Source: Oscheius tipulae
Taxonomy: Eukaryota; Nematoda; Chromadorea; Rhabditida; Rhabditidae
Assembly (NCBI GenBank): GCA_037178975.1
Contig: JASJZH010000002.1
Coordinates: 3,162,001 to 3,226,000 of the forward strand
Direction: 5' to 3'
DNA: 64,000 nt
The notes below the pieces were generated by a model, which was not told where the DNA came from, searched no databases, and worked only from the letters and a program-made list of their open reading frames with translations. Shown piece by piece: positions 43,652-55,961 of this stretch. The translations under genes and the position numbers were made by a program. The first letter of the stretch is position 1. Each line of letters begins with the position of its first letter.

Positions 43652-45702
43652 TCATTGAAAGTGGCACTTCTGCTTCTCGTGCCACTTGGGGAAGATCCTT
43701 TTGGTCATCTTCTCGCCGAGAATCGTTATACAGAAGGCCCGACGATACTTCTCCGAAAGAACATTGTAGAGGATCGGGTTACAGGCCGAGTTCGAGTAGT
43801 AACAGTAACCTGAAATCGGAAGTTAGGGAGTTCCCTGTTCCTTTTCAGAGAGTCTGAATCTCAGAACGCGAATCTTTCCGGGAGAGTGCGCACTTCCGTG
43901 TTCCTCTATTACACCCCTGACTAAACATAGAACTGAGGTTCTTTGGATTAGGGAGCGTTCTAGAAATTTTTCTGTTCTTGGTGTCTTTTGTAATTACTGA
44001 AGTGAAGTAAGACAATTAGGAGAACCATCTAACAGAAGTATGTTTCTAAAAGTGTCAAGCAATTAGTAGTAGTTAATGTACAGAAAAAGTTAGAATGTAA
44101 ATCCTAATCAAGAAGTCTAGCAGTTGAAAACAGTGAGATCTGTATTTCTTTTTGGGCAGCAGGCAGGTGTCCGAGACGAACAGGTTCCAGAGGACTGACC
44201 GAGTCAAAAGAATTGAAGAGTCAAGCTCATTCATTCAAAACACTCGCCGGCTGTCTTGTCTCACCTGACGTGTAGAAGACCAGATGCGATACGAATTGGA
44301 TGGTCGGAGAGACATTGCCCTGATGGTCGTTCATTACAACCGAAATGAGCCGTTGGATGTGGAACGGGAGCCAGCAGAGGAAGAACGTGACCACGACCGA
44401 AACTGAAACCCCTTGTTTTGATGCTATCAAACCAAACTGACCGAGCATTTTCATGACATTCTTGGTCGACTTTCCCCTCTTCGAGTTGATACTCTTATCC
44501 CTGTCCAAATAGGCATCGGCAGTGAGAAGTTTGACGGCTATTTGGCTGTACATCACCGTGATTACTAGGGCTGAAACTTTAGTATTTTGTAGCATTTGCT
44601 ACCGTTACCAGGGATCAGAAAGAAGGCGAAGAAGGCAAAATTAATCAGAGTTTTCTGTCGGTCCACCTGGTGCACATCCATACTACAGAAGTCCGTGTGC
44701 TTCACTGTCAAGTTGTCTTCCGTTATCTGTTTGTACCATGGCTCGTCCATTGCCCAGTCAGGAATGGGTATCCGATTGACCTTTACGATGAATGCCATGG
44801 GAAGAGCACAAATGAAGGAGACTGCCCAAGCAGCTATGATCAAGATGTAGGCTCTCGAAATAGTCGAGAAGATTTTCACTTGAAGGGGGTAGCTAAAACT
44901 TTGGTTAGAAGAGCAAGGAGTAGAGTTTACCATATCGCCAGCCAGCGTTCGACAGAAAATGAGCAGATAATGAGCACGGAAGCATAGGAAGTGAATTCGA
45001 TCAAGAAGGCACGAGCTTTACAGACAATATCCCCGAACATGTAGGGATAGCTGTAGTCGAGGACTCCGTACAGCTCCATAGGGAGACCTGGAAAGAATGA
45101 ATTGAAGTTTAGGCTTGTCTGTGTCTTTGTGGTCTCGCCTTTACTATCTCAGAAATCGTACAATTTCTCTCGTACCGACTTACGAATTGAGCAAACTCTC
45201 ATCCACAAACTCTTGGCAATTTGACAGATACCCTCCCGTACTGTCTTGACCTTTCTAGCCTTACTAGCTCTGTAACCGTGGGTAAGCTCTGTCCCGTACT
45301 CTCTCGGCTATCAGGCAATCTCTCTCCCGTAGGTTCGTAGCCAGACATACACTCTCATACTTTTTGACAGCCAGAAATTTTCGCTCCCGTTCCGTCTCGG
45401 ATAATCGTACTCACCCAGTACAAGCACTAAAATGTCAGATATGGCTAGCGAGAAGAGATAAAAGTTCGTCGGATTGTGCATCTGCTTGTTGGCCACAATG
45501 ACTATACAAGTACAGATATTTCCAATGACTCCAACTATGAAGATGGCAGGGTAGATGATAAGTGTCGGGATGATGATAGATGCCTAAACACTTGTCAATT
45601 TTTCGAAGACAAACTCACAGTTTGACACCGTTCTCCAAGCATGTCCACCACATAACTGCTGATGTTTTCTGACGGATAGTTCAGAGGCGCACAGGGGAAC
45701 AT
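43652..45702 (-). CDS. Neuromedin U-type neuropeptide receptor
   Basis: Rhodopsin-family peptide receptor; nematode NMUR receptors modulate sensory and feeding behaviour. Exon 1 starts MFPCAPLNYPSENISSYVVD with N-glycosylation sites. Exon 2 holds TM1 (VGVIGNICTCIVIV) and TM2 (MHNPTNFYLFSLAISDIL), the NMUR-type NPTN-YLFSLA-SD motif. The next exon has GLPMELYGVLDYSYPYMFGD, an NMUR hallmark, then KARAFLIEFTSYASVLIICS and an ERW motif in place of E/DRY. TM4 and a long ECL2 follow, then TM5. TM6 has FFLCWLPFHIQRLI (CWLPFH). The last exon has SNSACNPILYNVLSEKYRRA, the NPxxY equivalent, ending KCHFQ. The intron at about 45092-45417 contains a degenerate minisatellite. Confidence 0.92.
45150..45410. 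repeat. Degenerate minisatellite in the NMUR intron
   Basis: Loosely repeated units of about 30-40 bases built on a CCCGTACTNTCTCGG core (for example near 45236, 45293 and 45330, and weaker copies at 45170). The core is the reverse complement of the GGTACAG motif at 59885-60170. Confidence 0.5.
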
Positions 45703-48700
45703 CTGAATCTGCAAATAAACATCTGCTGAAAAAGAAAAGGAACGAGAGACAAATGGCTTGCAGGTGGTGAAGTGGGAATTTAGGACCGAGAGAAAAGAGG
45801 GCGTTTAATGAGAAATTTAACGAGAGTCAGATCCTTGTCTCGACCGAGAAGAAGAGAAATGACTTGAGAGATATTGGAGTCATAAATTAGAGAGAGCCGC
45901 GAGCTGTGAAGAGCGTCGCCTTGGCAGAAAACAGGAAAAAAGAAATTAATAAACGTCAGGAGAGGGACAGCAGTGAAATCTTTTCAATTCGGATATTGGA
46001 AAGGTCTAGATTTCCGATAGAGAAGCCATTTGTCGAAATAGCGTTCGAAGAAAAGTAGGAAGTAATTGGAACGAGGAATCGGATGGAGAAAATAAGCTTT
46101 ATAGGTTTGTGAGGCTTTGACGATACTTACTTCTAGTCATGCCAGCGTCACAGATGAGATTATATTAGGAAAACTGAGTCGAGATATCCTACAATCTGCT
46201 CACTATGATCCTATCTTTGCAAAATGTCCATCCGTAACACATGTTCAAAAGGAAGAAGTTAATTTACAGAGGTTTGAGTCATACCCGTGATATTTTCTGC
46301 TGGCTGGAGCTGGAGCCGATTCGAAGGGCCATAAGAGGTTAAAAGACGACGTTAAAAGAAAACGGCTCGAGCAAGGCGTGAGTTGAACCCGATCTCTTTT
46401 GTTTATACGGAGCGCTAACCGACAGAGCCAAGACGGCAAAGGTCGCATCAATTTTCCCCGAGATCCATGAAAGGGAGAGTAGACGAAGTGATCAGATACA
46501 GGAGATACACTGTCGTTAACGGTAAAATGCTCAATTTTTGAGTATGAAGCAAAAGATATATGTCAACAAAATAAATAAGAAGACATTCAAGCTCTCCGAG
46601 TTGCGGGAATGTCGTCGCCAAATTGTTTCCTCGACGAAACTTAAAACAAATTCTAAAAATAGTAAACAGTACGGTACAATACGAATACGAGACTTTTGTG
46701 GATATGAAAACAGAAAATGTAGTTCGTATAAGTTGCATAAACTTATAGTCAATGGTAATTAAACTGAAAAGTGTAGAAATCCCGTCTTCTTTCATCAGCT
46801 TTCTAGAGGTTCAAACATTCTCTCTCGCTTGCGCTCAAACAATGCTCGTCTGATTGTTGCGGCTCATTCAGCGCTACCAAGAATCAGTCTCCTTGTTTGA
46901 TCTAACTGTTTCACCCGTAAGGTCTCTTCTGCTTGAGGATTTAAAGAGAGGCAAACAAGGATGTTGGTGGGAAGAATTCTCGTGGTCAATTTTAATTAGA
47001 TCTCGTCGGAATGAGGAAGACGTAGTTAGTCACCTTCAATAGTCGCTGATCGCAGCAAACATTCCAGAGAGCTTATGTGCTCATATAATTGCCCGGGATT
47101 CATCCTAATTATTCATGTTTTGAAGATCTTTTTTGTTCGGAATGAGCGAGGGAGTATTTGGTAGGCCTCTCTATTAATAGGCTCGAAAACAGAGGATTCT
47201 TTTCACGGAGACCGGAAATTGGGATTCTTGGCACCAACCCGGGATTAGTATCAAATGACCACTGGGCTAATTTGAGAGAGAGACTCACTCATTTTGACTA
47301 TAGCATGACGTCTTGTGTCATCTTGACATGCTTTGTCATTATTTCAGCTGGAGGGCAGTGAAAAAGAAATGACTGGGGGTGTGAGAGTTGGAGAGCTGTG
47401 ACGCCGAATTTGCAATTGCGAAGTTGCAAAAGAGAAATAACAGATCCCGGTTTGAAAACTTGCACAGCCATTTTCGGCCGAACATTAGTATCTTGAAGTC
47501 ATGATTGACCTCAATTCAAGCGAAAACATACCTGCTCTTATTCAGTTTGGATTCATCTGCAAAATGCAAAAGATAGCTGGCATATGCAGAACGACTCAGA
47601 GAAAATGCTGACCGACAAAGTTACCGCGTGAAAGAAAAGCATACTGTCAAATGGAAGACAAGAGTCTGAAAAGTTGTTCAACCCAAGCCATACTTTCAGT
47701 CTAGTCAAGTGGACAATCGTCATTTTTTAGTAAAGCGCGAGGATGTCCATGCGTCGTGATGTCCACAAAGCTTGTCGAACCCTGTCAACACAAAACGCCC
47801 AAAAAGTTGACAAGTCGTTGCATGTCAAGAGTAAGGTAGCAAGTAAGTTGTAATGGCAAGCCGGGTGCGAAATAGCATCAGAAATAAGGAATAGTTGGAC
47901 AAAGTGAAAGTGGTAGAGTTGGTAAGCTTGAACCCACTACATAATTTCCCAAAGCAGTTGCAAAAGAGTGAAAAGAAGAACCTATGACTCACGAGGCAAA
48001 AGTGCGGGTCAAAGGATTACAGTAGACTGGAATGATTTTCGCGTCCAGGTTAACAAGAGAATCATAGGATAAAGCCTCTCTAGAGACCGGCACTTTTCTC
48101 CAGTTGGCGTGTCTTCCAGAAACGGAACAAATTGACACACGTAACCAATCAAAACAATGGGTTTTGATTGAATTGACTCCCAAGAAATGAAACAGCATGT
48201 TTTTGAAAAAAGACAACAGGAAATAATACCATGTGAACAGGTGGAATAGCCCCAATAACAATCAGTTTTATGAAGCCACTTTCACGCCGGTCCGTCGTCG
48301 GAACCCCCACGCAAATGATTCACACACCTTTCAATTCCGGTGGAGAGGTTGCTGGAATTTTTAACCGTGAGTGGGATCTTTGGCAACATTTGAGAGCTCA
48401 TGTAAAGGCTATAGGTTTAAGAAAAAAGGGGGACAATTGGATGAGGAAACTCCAAAGAGAGAACAAAGCAAATACGAGGATCCAGACGTGATTCAGCCTT
48501 GTGGAGGGAGGAACAGACGTTGGGAAGCCGGAAAATGTGATAATGCCGGCCTTTTCGCAGAAATTATAGTGCAAGAGACAACACCATGCAAACCGTATGG
48601 TTCGTCCTCACCTTCCTTCCTCCCTTCAAAGACTGTTCTCCAATGATGGAGAATTGAATTAAGGCTGCACGTGAGGTGAGAATCTGCAAAGAGATAAAGA

Positions 48701-51700
48701 GAGAGTACGGGTGGCCTAGGAGTCATCCAGCACGTCCGACCAAACAATCTTTGAGAGAATGAAGAGAGAAGCGAGGGAGACGGTTTCACGCCCAATCTAC
48801 TATTCACCCGACGCCAATTGGAGAAGTCTTTTTGCACGCCGTAGCGGTCAAATTAAAGGCGGCACTTGACTCTTTTTCTCCAACTCGGAACGAGCTCCAG
48901 TGGTATTAGCAAGGTTGGAGGGCAATGGGAATGTGAGTGATCATTTTGAAGAGACTTTGTTCTGGGAGATTGAGATGTTCCTTTTTTACACGAATCGATT
49001 CCAAATGAGGAAGTGAACAGCTTGTCATGATCCAACCCGGGGACAACCAAAGTAACGTCTCTAGGTTATGAATTGGCACTCAGAGATTCAGTGCAAATAG
49101 AGTGAAACAAAAAATTTGAAGAGCTTGTGAGCAGTGTCAAGACGTCCTGTCCTGGATACTGTATCGTTAATCTGTTTCCACTTTTTTCTTACTACCGGAT
49201 CTTAAATAGTCGGCTAAGTGAACTGCTTATAAAGAAGGAAAGGGAAACCTACTGCAGTATTTCTCAAAAAGAACAACTAGACAGCCATCGCAACATAATG
49301 GTTTCTGCATGTCAGACTGTCTGTGAACAAGTTGTGTGCGAATACTTTGTCTCTGGCACATTAATGTCAATGAGAGCCTATCGTCACTGCGCTGCGGTCG
49401 TGTCCAAGGCAAACTCCACAAGGTGCTCATAGCAGACAATATCAGTCATAGTAGACAGCGGGTGTGAATTCAAATTGGTCTCTACTTTTGGTGTAAACAC
49501 GAGATTTGTTTGGGTTTGGATATGAATTCTGATGTTGATCTTTTCATCATTCTTTTGGTAATCAAAGATGACTGACCGTCTAGCAGACTATTTCTCAGAC
49601 TCTAGACTCTCTCGACCAGAATATTTGAAGCTCCGGTCAATCTCACAAATCATTGATTGGCCTTATGAAGCTACTGGAAAGAATTGTTTCGCCATTTTGC
49701 CGGCTATCAAACGTGACAAAAAGGCCTCGCTAATTGCTTAAGAAACAGCGAAACCTTTTGCGAAAGTGAGAGAGACGGAAGGAAGGGATCTGCAGCCTAG
49801 AGAGAGAGAGGGAGTGCTCTCCGAACTCGGACGCAATTTCCTCGCGCTTTGTGTGAAAAAATGACGACCCGGCCACTTACTTCAAGCGGTCCGGAAGCTG
49901 GCCAATTAGCTCCAGAGAATCTTTCAGAGATAGCTTACACCCTCTCGGTTTCTACGAGCCAATTTCACTGGAAGAGCTCTCTGATCCCCAATTATTCAAG
50001 GCGAAGATTGATATGTATGCGTGACGAGAGATGTGCCTCGAACTGTGCATTTCCGGGCGGAAGAAAAGCCTGAGCGAAGAACCAGAATAGCATCAGTAGG
50101 AGAGGCCTGCAAATACCTACGCAAAGATCGAGGCTGATCTTTATGCAGCTCGAGTCAAGTAGTCATTGTACAGAGGGACAATGGAGGAAGAGTTCGGAGC
50201 TACTGCTGTATGGCCTCTTACTTTGAGGACAGACTTTTCGAGGTAGGTGTACAACTTTCCGGATGTAAGCGTGTGGACAAAAACTTAACTGGCTGCAGAG
50301 TCGGTACTGATGGAAAATGTTAAACTGGCGCGACAGAAATTTTGTTCATAGCGTCCCTGGTGATTAAAGCCGGTACTGGAGTGTCTGTCAAAACAGTACA
50401 GAATCAATCTTTTCGGTTCGTCGAGGGGGGACGGGGCACAATTTTATCAAGAAGACATGGAAGATGGTTTACCCAGTTTCAATTTGTCTCATGGTATGAA
50501 TATCTGAGAACAAATAAGACTTGAAAGGGTTGCGGTAGAATGCTCCTCGCCCACATGCCCGGAACTCATCTTTGCAACAAGCAGTAAACGATTGAGGGTG
50601 AAGAACACCGCGAGTAATCCCTAGTGCGACTTAATAGCAAAGACCTCCATTTTGAAGAGATCTCTTTTGTCTAAAGGTCGAATAAAGGAAGAATAAGTGA
50701 TTTCAGAATCATTCTCTCAAAGAAGGGAATATATTTAAAAGCAGGTTATCAGTTAAGAGAATACGCAAAAAGGAAGAGGCTCACATCAAGACCAAGCAAG
50801 CAGTGCTAATTAACTTGCTTCTGGAAGCGAGGTAAGAAGAAAACTTCGAAGCTATCTTTTTAATTGGTATGAAGTTACAATGCCTACGAATTCTTAAGGA
50901 TGGGGACTGAACTCTTCTGATCTCTCTTCTCAGAAGACTTTAGGTTCCCGCATTCAATCCTTTGGTCGTTCGAAATTGAATTCGCGCCTTTTTTTCCAAC
51001 AGAGTCCATCGGTCAAAAAGAAGATAAAAAGCCGAGCGGAGGTGGTGTTAAGTGAGCTGCGAGAGGAATAATTCCCCGTGCTCCTCTCTCGCTAATCGCT
51101 CTCTGTCATGGAAAATTCAAGAATTCACACGGATGCTGCTGAAAGTTTAAGAGGAGATCTCCTGATTCTCTCTCTTACTCATCTATCTCTCTGTGTGGAA
51201 CAGCTTGAGACCCTGAAAAACTTTCCGCCGCTGCCGTTGTGATCAAGTCTCAATCTCTCCTGCCGTTCCGCAGTCAAAATCCATCAAACGGACTGGACTA
51301 ACTACTGACTCTCCAAGGGCGGTTTCCAGCTGTGCTTTCCAAGCTGTTCCACAACACTGTGACCGTTCCTTTTCTGGCTGGTCATTCCTCTTTTGAGCTG
51401 TTCAAACACGGTCGTAAAGGATCTCGACCTATAGGTCGAATCACTGCGGGAGCCAGAAAGGATCCTTTTGAACAATTCTTCTCTCGACACTCATTTAGTT
51501 TTGATACCAGTCTAACCAAAAAACTATCGAGTTTTATTTGCTCAGTTATATTCCACCAGTATTGGAGATCCTCTGAACTACCTCCAATTCTCGAAAGGTG
51601 TCCCAACGTACTTGACCACTTTCCATCCTAAGACCCTCTTTTCCCTTCTAGAAACCTTATACGAACATGTAGTACTTGATCTCTTCTACAACTTTGTAGA

Positions 51701-53131
51701 ACATTTCAACGGTAATAAATATCATCATTTTTACTGAAAAATGGCCTCTAAGTAGCAATACTTGCGGATTCAAGTATTCCCAGTGGAGCAAGGATTATCA
51801 GTAAACATTGCAGGATAAGGTGAACTCTTTAGATTGGAAGACATCCACGTTCAGAATGTTTATCTAACTTTAAATATTGCTGTCGACGGTAATTGTATCT
51901 GTAAGCAGAACGTTCAGTACAGTGCAAGCTGAAAAATGAAATGTTCCGCCGGAAAAATGGTAACGGCTGGTGGACAAGCTAATGATGTAGAATATTCCCA
52001 AGGCACATGAAAAATAGCTAAATCATCCTCTAATTTACGACAGTTTCATTGACGAGCGAACACCTTTTCTCGGTTTCGTCCGCGGCAGCGATTAGATCTG
52101 TCGTCCAATTCCCCTCCGACTTTCTTTTTCTCCTCTGATTTTTGTTGCTTCAAATCATAGGATCAACGTTTGTTTTCGCATTTTCTATTAAAAACATCTT
52201 TAGAAAAAGTGAGCGAAGAAGAACTTGATCCTATCGGGTTTATTACCGCGTTGCGCAAGCGCTGTCATCTGTTAGCGCCTTCACTTACTGGACATTGTGC
52301 ATGTCTAAACGGAGGGAAAAATCAGATCCAAAGTTAATTAGAGGTGACTGGAGATTGTCTCCAAATAACCTCCATTCGGGATAGATGCTATCGCTCACAG
52401 TCTCTCTCTCTCTGGACCGAGACTGTTCCAGTATAACTTACTTCGTTCCGATCTCTTTACTATCCACTCTGTTTCCCGTAGCTTTTTTCAGGAGGACAGT
52501 ATGCTTCTTTTGAAGTTGTAATCAGAGCCTCTCATCTTATAACTGCCCTTCTTTTGTAATAAGAGAAATTGTCCAGCAACTCTTATTTTTTAAAAAGAAA
52601 GGTCAACTTTAGAAACCATTCAATATGGTTCTCCAGCTGGAAATAGAATAGCCGATACTTAAGGAACCTTTAGCCTAGAATTTCAGAGAATTCTCAGATT
52701 TTGAACCGACGACGTCAATTGGGTAACAGTCAACTTTTGTCGACACTCTTACTGTCATTTTCCAATCGAATCTGCAAAAACAAAAAAAGTGTTGTGTTGT
52801 CTGTTTTTCCCCTCCGACTTTCTCTGTTTTCTGTCCTCTGTCAGTTGTCTATTTTCGACATCTTCAGCTTTGCCTGACCACGACTACAATCATAAGCTGC
52901 CCTGCCATCAGGTTTCCTCTGATCAACCTTGATAAATAGCCTGCCATGTAGCATACAAGTGTTTCATCTTGTCCACACATACGGACGTCAGTTTGCATTC
53001 ATCTCCCCAAAAGCCACAAGAACTGGTCGCTCGCAACAAGCCCTATGTGTTTGGAATGCGGGGCATTACTCTTTCTCCATTTCAATATTCGCCAACTTTC
53101 TTGACATTTTACAGATTGTGCCGAAAATGAC
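45703..53131. other. Long gene-poor stretch
   Basis: About 7.4 kb in which I can support no protein gene. Open frames are short, overlap on both strands and lack signal peptides, domains or splice-consistent partners. The only structured item noticed is a tRNA-like element at 46371-46440. AT-rich sequence occurs at 46500-46760, and purine-rich patches near 45780-46050. Parts may be the upstream control region of the NMUR-like and metalloprotease genes, or may hold non-coding RNA or fast-evolving exons that I cannot detect. Confidence 0.45.
46371..46440 (-). repeat. tRNA-like element c
   Basis: Minus strand reads TTGGCTCTGTCGGTTAGCGCTCCG, then AAACAAAAGAGATC, then GGGTTCAACTC. A and B boxes are present, but the central part does not make an anticodon arm. 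It is nearly the same as elements a and b, including the AAACAAAAGAGATC block outside the promoter boxes. Confidence 0.5.
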
Positions 53132-55227
53132 ATGATCTTTCTATTGCTGACAACATGTGTGACAGCCGTCACAGCTATTCCAAGACGTGGAAACGAGCCA
53201 TGGTCTGTGGTACTCTGTAAGCTGAAAGACATCGAGTATGAGCCGAGAACAGCCGATTGGTTCAGAGAATGGATCAGCGGAGGCAATAATCCAGGTTCCT
53301 TTTCATTTTTTTTTCAATAATCTGGCAATGTTCAGATACAATCGAGAGCTACTTCTCCTCCGTCTCGAACGCCATTTACACAATTCGCGGGTCGAATGTG
53401 ACCGAATGGCTTCAGCTTCCCTGGACGAGGGACCAGCTCCAAAACATGGCTGACAGTGATCCGAGACTGCAGACGGAGAAGGAGAAACCCTTCGCTGTGA
53501 GTTTGATTTCGATACAGCATAGAAAGCGGTTCAGCTCTTTGACAAAGCAAAACAGCTCTGTACTTCTCTGGCAGAACAAAACGGCTATGTGCTGTACAAT
53601 CAGCGGATTACGGTGATCAACTCGGAACAGACTGCTGTATACGGAAAAGATACTGGTATGGGTTACCTGTGGGAGGTGAACAGTCTTGGCAGTCTGACAG
53701 ACTCTCTCTGTACTCTCTCATGATCTGAACTACCCTGTGAAACAGTATGGCTAGGAAAGACAGCTTATTAGGCTACCGGGACAAAACGGATAGCCCTATG
53801 CTTCCTTAATTTAGAGCACCGGCATGCTTGAACGCTTGGGGAGACGTACTGTCTCGGCTACGAGAGAGATTCGTCCGTAGTCTCGGCTGTTGGACAATTG
53901 ACTTTGAGACAGCTTGAGAGAGACTTGAAAGTTATATGACCTAAAAAAAATATGGATTCAGGTGTTCTATTGACTCCTCGACTCATATTTACCTCCGTCC
54001 TAGCCCACGAAATGGTTCATAGCATGAACATTGGGCATTCTTACAGCGACAGGCAGAAAAGAGTAAGTCCCCACATCTTTGTTCACAAGTTTTCCATTGT
54101 CAGATCTTCCCGTACTCTGCTCCCGGAGAATACGACGACAAGTTTGATCTCATGTCCACGGCGAATGCTCACATGAGACCATCGACTTATGGATTGAGTG
54201 GACCAGGTCTCAATGGACCTCATCTTGACTACCTTGGCTGGCTTCCGATGAATCGGATGACCTATTTTGGAAGGTGACTGTCTTTCTAGAACCGTTTTTA
54301 TTTGTTTGAAGAGACGGAAGGTACAACTACACACTTCGGCTGTCATCCCTGTCCCTTCCTCACAGAAGAACCAAGGGATGGCTGCTCGTCCATATTCCTT
54401 ACGACCGTGACGACCCCAGGAATGTATTTACGGTCGAGTACCGAACTCCTGTAGGAAATGATGCCGGAATTAGAGAGCCAGGAATAGTAATCCACAAAGT
54501 TCACCGGATCGATCAGTCCTACTACTCGACTCTGGTGACGCATGCGGGAGAACAATTCGATGAGCTGACTGTCGGAACCGAATGGGTTCATTTCATTGGT
54601 GTGGACGATAGTGGTCACTTCCAGTACATACGGGTCAAAGTATTTGATTCATTGTCAAAAGTTATCAGCGTTCTAGGTGATACGGGTGATGGACAAGTCG
54701 CACAGTGTTGATCTCAAGATAATCTCCACCTTCCGTCCAGAACAATGTCTTCAATCCGACACACAGGTCGTTCTACTGGATTCGGATAGTTCCTACAAGA
54801 AGAGAGGAGTTCCGTTTGTCTGTCTCTCTGAGAACAAGACAGTCAGTCAAGAGGACATTGACAGACAGTACCAGAGGGACACCTTTTTCTCTACGAGACA
54901 CACTTTCGGTCAGAATGAGTGCAAGGACGGTCGACATTGGAGAGCCATTGATGCCTACGACTTCATTTGTGTCCCTCCTTACAGGTCCTATCTCTCATTA
55001 ATATGTATCAGTCAATGTTTAGAGTCACGGAAGCAGATGCCCAGATTGCCATGTTCGACGAAGGAGAGGGCTGTCTAGACGAGACTGTTCATCGGAACGC
55101 TTTCCAAAACGACCGCGCATGTGTGACAAAAGATGGCTACGCACGAATACAGAAGGAAAATAGCGAATCGCACAAATTTCTCGAAAGCTATGCCTTCTTC
55201 AACGGAGCCGACCCCATTGGACCCTAA
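53132..55227 (+). CDS. Secreted zinc metalloprotease-like protein
   Basis: Signal peptide MIFLLLTTCVTAVTA. Exons begin at 53132-53294, 53336-53496, 53523-53655 and about 53962, followed by further exons to TAA at 55225-55227 (about 550 residues). The metzincin-like site reads HEMVHSMNIGH: the three zinc histidines and catalytic Glu are present, but the usual glycine in HExxHxxGxxH is asparagine. Downstream FDLMSTANAHMRPSTYGLSG provides a possible Met-turn, followed by LDYLGWLP, an arrangement seen in M11/M66-type secreted peptidases. The C-terminal half (GIVIHKVHRIDQSYYS, FFSTRHTFGQNECKD, and paired cysteines) looks like extracellular beta domains; function unknown. One intron (53497-53522) is only 26 nt, and the intron at 53656-53961 contains minisatellite-like units. 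Family assignment is tentative; protease character is moderately supported. Confidence 0.72.
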
Positions 55228-55334
55228 GATTCTCGCAATCGTTTTCTAGTCAGATCTCGCTAGTCTTTTCAAATAAAAACTATACTCACCGCCATTATTT
55301 TCTTAGCTTTCTCCAGTTAAGACTCGCGTCTATC

Positions 55335-55800
55335 CTTGAAGAGTCTTGCTTCTGGATGTAGTCGAGACCGTGCAGGACCTCTCGAGAAGCAGCAAAACGC
55401 TCTCCATGACGAGAAGATTGATAGGAGTGTGAACTGTGGCGACGATCAGAGAACAGTAGAAGATCTCTCCCTTCGATCTGGGGTTTCCTACTGGTCCTTC
55501 GATTGGTCGACCATGGTTTTCTGCTTACTGTTGCGATGGGAGTGCATTGCTCCGCTGTCCAAGATGTTCGTGAATGTCGATCGGGGTCATCATATTTTTT
55601 GTGTTGACTTTAATGAAGTCTTCAGGACAGTTTCTCAGCACCCAGTAGAATTTGTACTCAGACTGCTTTTCTTGGACGAGAAGGTGCATCTTGCCGGCCT
55701 ACCGATCGTTGACGGCCTGAAAACACCTTTGGGCAGAGGAGGGCAAGTCTACCGTGACATTTTCAGTCGTCTTAGGACAGCTGACTCCTAAGGCGACCAA
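55335..55800 (-). pseudogene. Decayed DDI1-like retropepsin copy
   Basis: Read on the minus strand, pieces in several frames match the gene at 36120-36836: LSCPKTTENVTVDLPS (start region), RNCPEDFIK (linker), ILDSGAMHS (catalytic DSG region), KGEIFYCSLIVATVHTPINL (about 55470-55410, closest block), and LDYIQKQDSSRID. Stop codons and at least three frame changes separate them, so it cannot encode a working protein. The gene order and spacing are those of the 36-kb copy, showing that the shortened DDI1-like structure existed before the duplication. Confidence 0.75.
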
Positions 55801-55961
55801 GCTGGTAATTGGCATTCTGACGACTGAATGTCTTCTGGTAGTTTTTAAGTTAGTTACTTTAGAAGTTCCTTTTACAAACTTTTTTGTATAGAAACAAACA
55901 TAAATGGGTTTGGGAAAAGAAGATTGCTGTTTCTGAGATTGCAATTCGAAGCAATTGACTT

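Noticed and set aside
46448-46795. Minus-strand hydrophobic 115-residue frame
   Set aside because: AT-rich sequence gives Phe/Leu/Ile-rich frames by chance; no homologous block or plausible exon joins, and it borders a tRNA-like relic.
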